Assembly: GCA_018222965.1 (NCBI GenBank)
Contig: JAAEZH010000036.1
Location: 1 to 52,662, forward strand
Source: Bacteroidota bacterium
GTDB lineage: Bacteria; Bacteroidota; Bacteroidia; Chitinophagales; Saprospiraceae
Direction of reading: 5' to 3'
Length of the DNA stretch: 52,662 nt
Shown here: positions 50,933 to 52,662 of the stretch, piece by piece
Layout: the number at the start of each line of letters is the position of its first letter
How positions within the stretch are numbered: position 1 is the first letter of the stretch
Notes under the pieces: model-generated
The model's database searches: none
Told to the model about the DNA's origin: nothing
The model's input: the letters and a program-made list of their open reading frames with translations, nothing else
Program-made: the position numbers and the translations under genes

Positions 50933-52390
50933 ATGGGAGATATTAAAGGATTTCTAAAATACAAAAGAGCACTTCCCGAAAAGGAAGCGCCAGACAAACG
51001 TACCCGGCACTTTGAAGAATTCGAGAAAGAACCGGGTATTGAATTTCAACAAAAGCAGGCTTCGCGTTGCATGAGTTGTGGCGTCCCCTTTTGCCACAGC
51101 GGTTGCCCCCTCGGAAATCTCATCCCCGACTTTAATGATGCGGTATATAAAAACGATTGGCGAAAAGCCTATGACCTCCTGGTGTCCACCAATAATTTCC
51201 CGGAGTTTACGGGACGTATTTGTCCGGCTCCCTGTGAAGCTTCTTGTGTCCTCAGTATCAACAACGATCCCGTAACCATAGAGTCTGTCGAAAAATCGAT
51301 CATTGAACGCGCTTTCCGCGAAGGCTGGGTAAAACCGCGGATTCCTGCGTTTCAAACAGACAAAAAGGTTGCTGTGGTGGGTTCTGGTCCGGCAGGCCTG
51401 GCAGCCGCCGACCAGCTCAACCAGGCAGGACATCGCGTTACTGTTTTTGAAAAAAGTGACCGTGCCGGCGGATTGTTGCGCTATGGCATTCCCGACTTTA
51501 AGCTAAGCAAGAAGATTATTGACAGAAGGATTGAAATCCTGGAAGCAGAAGGCATCCGCTTTATGCTCCGTGCCGGAGTGGGTACAGACATCCCGGCACA
51601 GGCATTGCTCGATCAATACGATGCGGTCGTCCTTTGCGGAGGATCTTCTGTTGCCAGAGATCTCCCCATAAAAGGCCGGGCATTTTCCGGAATCCACTTT
51701 GCGATGGAATACCTCGAACAAAGCAACAGACGGGTAGCGGGAGACAACCTTCCGACAGAAAATGAAATCGAAGTAAAAGACAAAAACGTGATCGTTATTG
51801 GTGGCGGAGATACCGGTTCCGACTGTATCGGGACCTCCAACCGGCTGGGAGCGGCAACGGTCACACAATTAGAAATATTAGGTAAGCCCCCGGTAAACCG
51901 AAAGATCCATAATCCATGGCCCCTTTGGCCCATGACCCTGCGTACATCTTCTTCACAGGAAGAAGGATGTACCAGGGAATGGGCTGTTTTAACCAAAGAA
52001 TTTTTGTCTGAAAATGGGAAAGACCTCAGCGGCATTAAAGTGGTGGAGGTACACTGGGGCGAAAATGGAAAAATGCAGGAAATGGAAGGCACGGAGCGTA
52101 TCCTCCCGGCCGAGCGGATATTCCTTGCCATGGGATTTCTGCACCCACCCAAAAAAGGCATGCTCGAACAGTTTGGCCTCAAGTTGGATAATCGGGGCAA
52201 TGTAGCAGCCAATAATTTTCAGACTTCCGTCGAAAAGGTTTTTGCCGCCGGAGATATGCACACTGGCCAGTCGCTGGTCGTCAAAGCGATTGCTCAGGGC
52301 CGGGAAGCGGCTATTCAGGTGGATGGTTTCCTTCACGAGAAAGAGGCCTCTGTATTGCTCTCAAATGAATGCGGAGTTCTGAGTTTGTAG
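50933..52390 (+). CDS. gltD: Glutamate synthase small subunit
   Basis: GltD is the NAD(P)H-dependent flavoprotein that feeds electrons to GltB. ATG at 50933 lies two bases after the gltB stop and gives 485 residues starting MGDIKGFLKYKR. The N-terminus holds two cysteine groups for 4Fe-4S clusters: CMSCGVPFCHSGC (near 45-57) and CPAPCEASC. The FAD site is VVGSGPAGLAAADQL and the NADPH site is VIGGGDTGSDC, with AAGDMHTGQSLVVKAI near the C-terminus. The pair gltB-gltD and the upstream PII-Amt genes make one nitrogen-assimilation region. Confidence 0.96.
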   Translation: MGDIKGFLKYKRALPEKEAPDKRTRHFEEFEKEPGIEFQQKQASRCMSCGVPFCHSGCPLGNLIPDFNDAVYKNDWRKAYDLLVSTNNFPEFTGRICPAPCEASCVLSINNDPVTIESVEKSIIERAFREGWVKPRIPAFQTDKKVAVVGSGPAGLAAADQLNQAGHRVTVFEKSDRAGGLLRYGIPDFKLSKKIIDRRIEILEAEGIRFMLRAGVGTDIPAQALLDQYDAVVLCGGSSVARDLPIKGRAFSGIHFAMEYLEQSNRRVAGDNLPTENEIEVKDKNVIVIGGGDTGSDCIGTSNRLGAATVTQLEILGKPPVNRKIHNPWPLWPMTLRTSSSQEEGCTREWAVLTKEFLSENGKDLSGIKVVEVHWGENGKMQEMEGTERILPAERIFLAMGFLHPPKKGMLEQFGLKLDNRGNVAANNFQTSVEKVFAAGDMHTGQSLVVKAIAQGREAAIQVDGFLHEKEASVLLSNECGVLSL

Positions 52391-52662
52391 ACCTTCTTCC
52401 CAGATCAAGGTTAAAATCCTGCCGATTGCGGAAGGTTGAAATTGCCCGGCTAAAGCGTATTAATTGCAAAATGATTTTCTCACACAGAGAAGGAGAGAAT
52501 GGGAGACCATAATTGTTAGGGTTTAATCCTACCAACACAATTACCTGGTTTCCATCTTTGGGCATTTAATCCGGCCTTATTTTATTTAGTGAGCAGTGAG
52601 TCAAAAGGCGTTAAAAACTGGGTAGTGTCTGAGCCAGAAACCTAAGAGCATATAAAAAGGTG
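52391..52662. other. Downstream spacer at window end
   Basis: No gene is visible. A small hairpin TTCTC-acaca-GAGAA (52477-52491) and CAGAGAAGG (52485-52493) repeat the 9-mer seen at 140 (reverse), 6626 and 6823. No clear terminator for gltD is present before the window ends. Confidence 0.35.

Noticed and set aside
1-52662. CRISPR arrays, prophage, transposons, tRNA genes, toxin-antitoxin or defence islands
   Set aside because: No direct-repeat/spacer pattern, transposase, integrase, tRNA-like cloverleaf or defence family was seen; the gene content is mainly housekeeping and envelope.

Overview
The window reads as a chromosomal segment of a Bacteroidota bacterium, most likely from the Saprospiria side of the phylum. 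The evidence is a carboxypeptidase-like TonB receptor, C-terminal type IX secretion (Por/T9SS) sorting domains on two secreted proteins, a glsA/glsB-type glycine-lipid pair, a TPR hybrid two-component sensor, DUF5362/DUF1572/DUF3052/TIGR03643 proteins, and TAnnTTTG-like promoter elements. The phylum call is firm; the order is inference. No rRNA, tRNA, CRISPR array, transposase, integrase or prophage gene was seen.

Layout. Bases 342-6425 hold a TonB-dependent receptor, a 47-residue membrane mini-protein, an unknown lipoprotein and a large TPR-like exported protein in one tight forward unit. Bases 6426-6989 are a mosaic of short repeats and hairpins. Then come a secreted T9SS protein (6990), a reverse rhomboid protease and O-antigen-ligase-like pair (7786-9865), and a forward translation block pheS-hisS-gatA (10182-14058). 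A LysM lytic transglycosylase follows, then a gene-free 500 bp with a candidate structured RNA. Two tandem Hsp20 genes diverge from an SDR reductase across a pair of near-palindromes. Next is rfaE2-nif3-zinc-ribbon-TPR (18121-21971), an orphan NatB-like permease, small lipoprotein and membrane genes, TIGR03643 plus a two-domain pyruvate kinase, MscS, and assorted small genes to 30592. Bases 30742-32724 encode an exported GH13 amylase and a small secreted protein. Bases 32801-34554 encode the glycine-lipid acyltransferases on the reverse strand. Bases 34745-39527 hold a secreted FG-GAP protein and a 995-residue hybrid sensor kinase. After DNA-repair-like and envelope genes, the window ends with a nitrogen-assimilation cluster: PII protein, ammonium channel, and both glutamate synthase subunits (44610-52390).

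The most striking signal is not a gene. A dispersed hyphenated palindrome, full form GCCTTTCG-S-CGAAAGGC, recurs across the window, mostly inside coding sequence and in all three reading frames. This points to DNA-level selection or copying, much like cyanobacterial HIP1. Other non-coding signals are the structured-RNA candidate at 15789-16007, two 9-bp tandem arrays, a 32-bp tandem repeat carrying a 16-bp palindrome ahead of gltB, and operator-like inverted repeats at hsp20/SDR, glsA, glnK and the WG-repeat gene.
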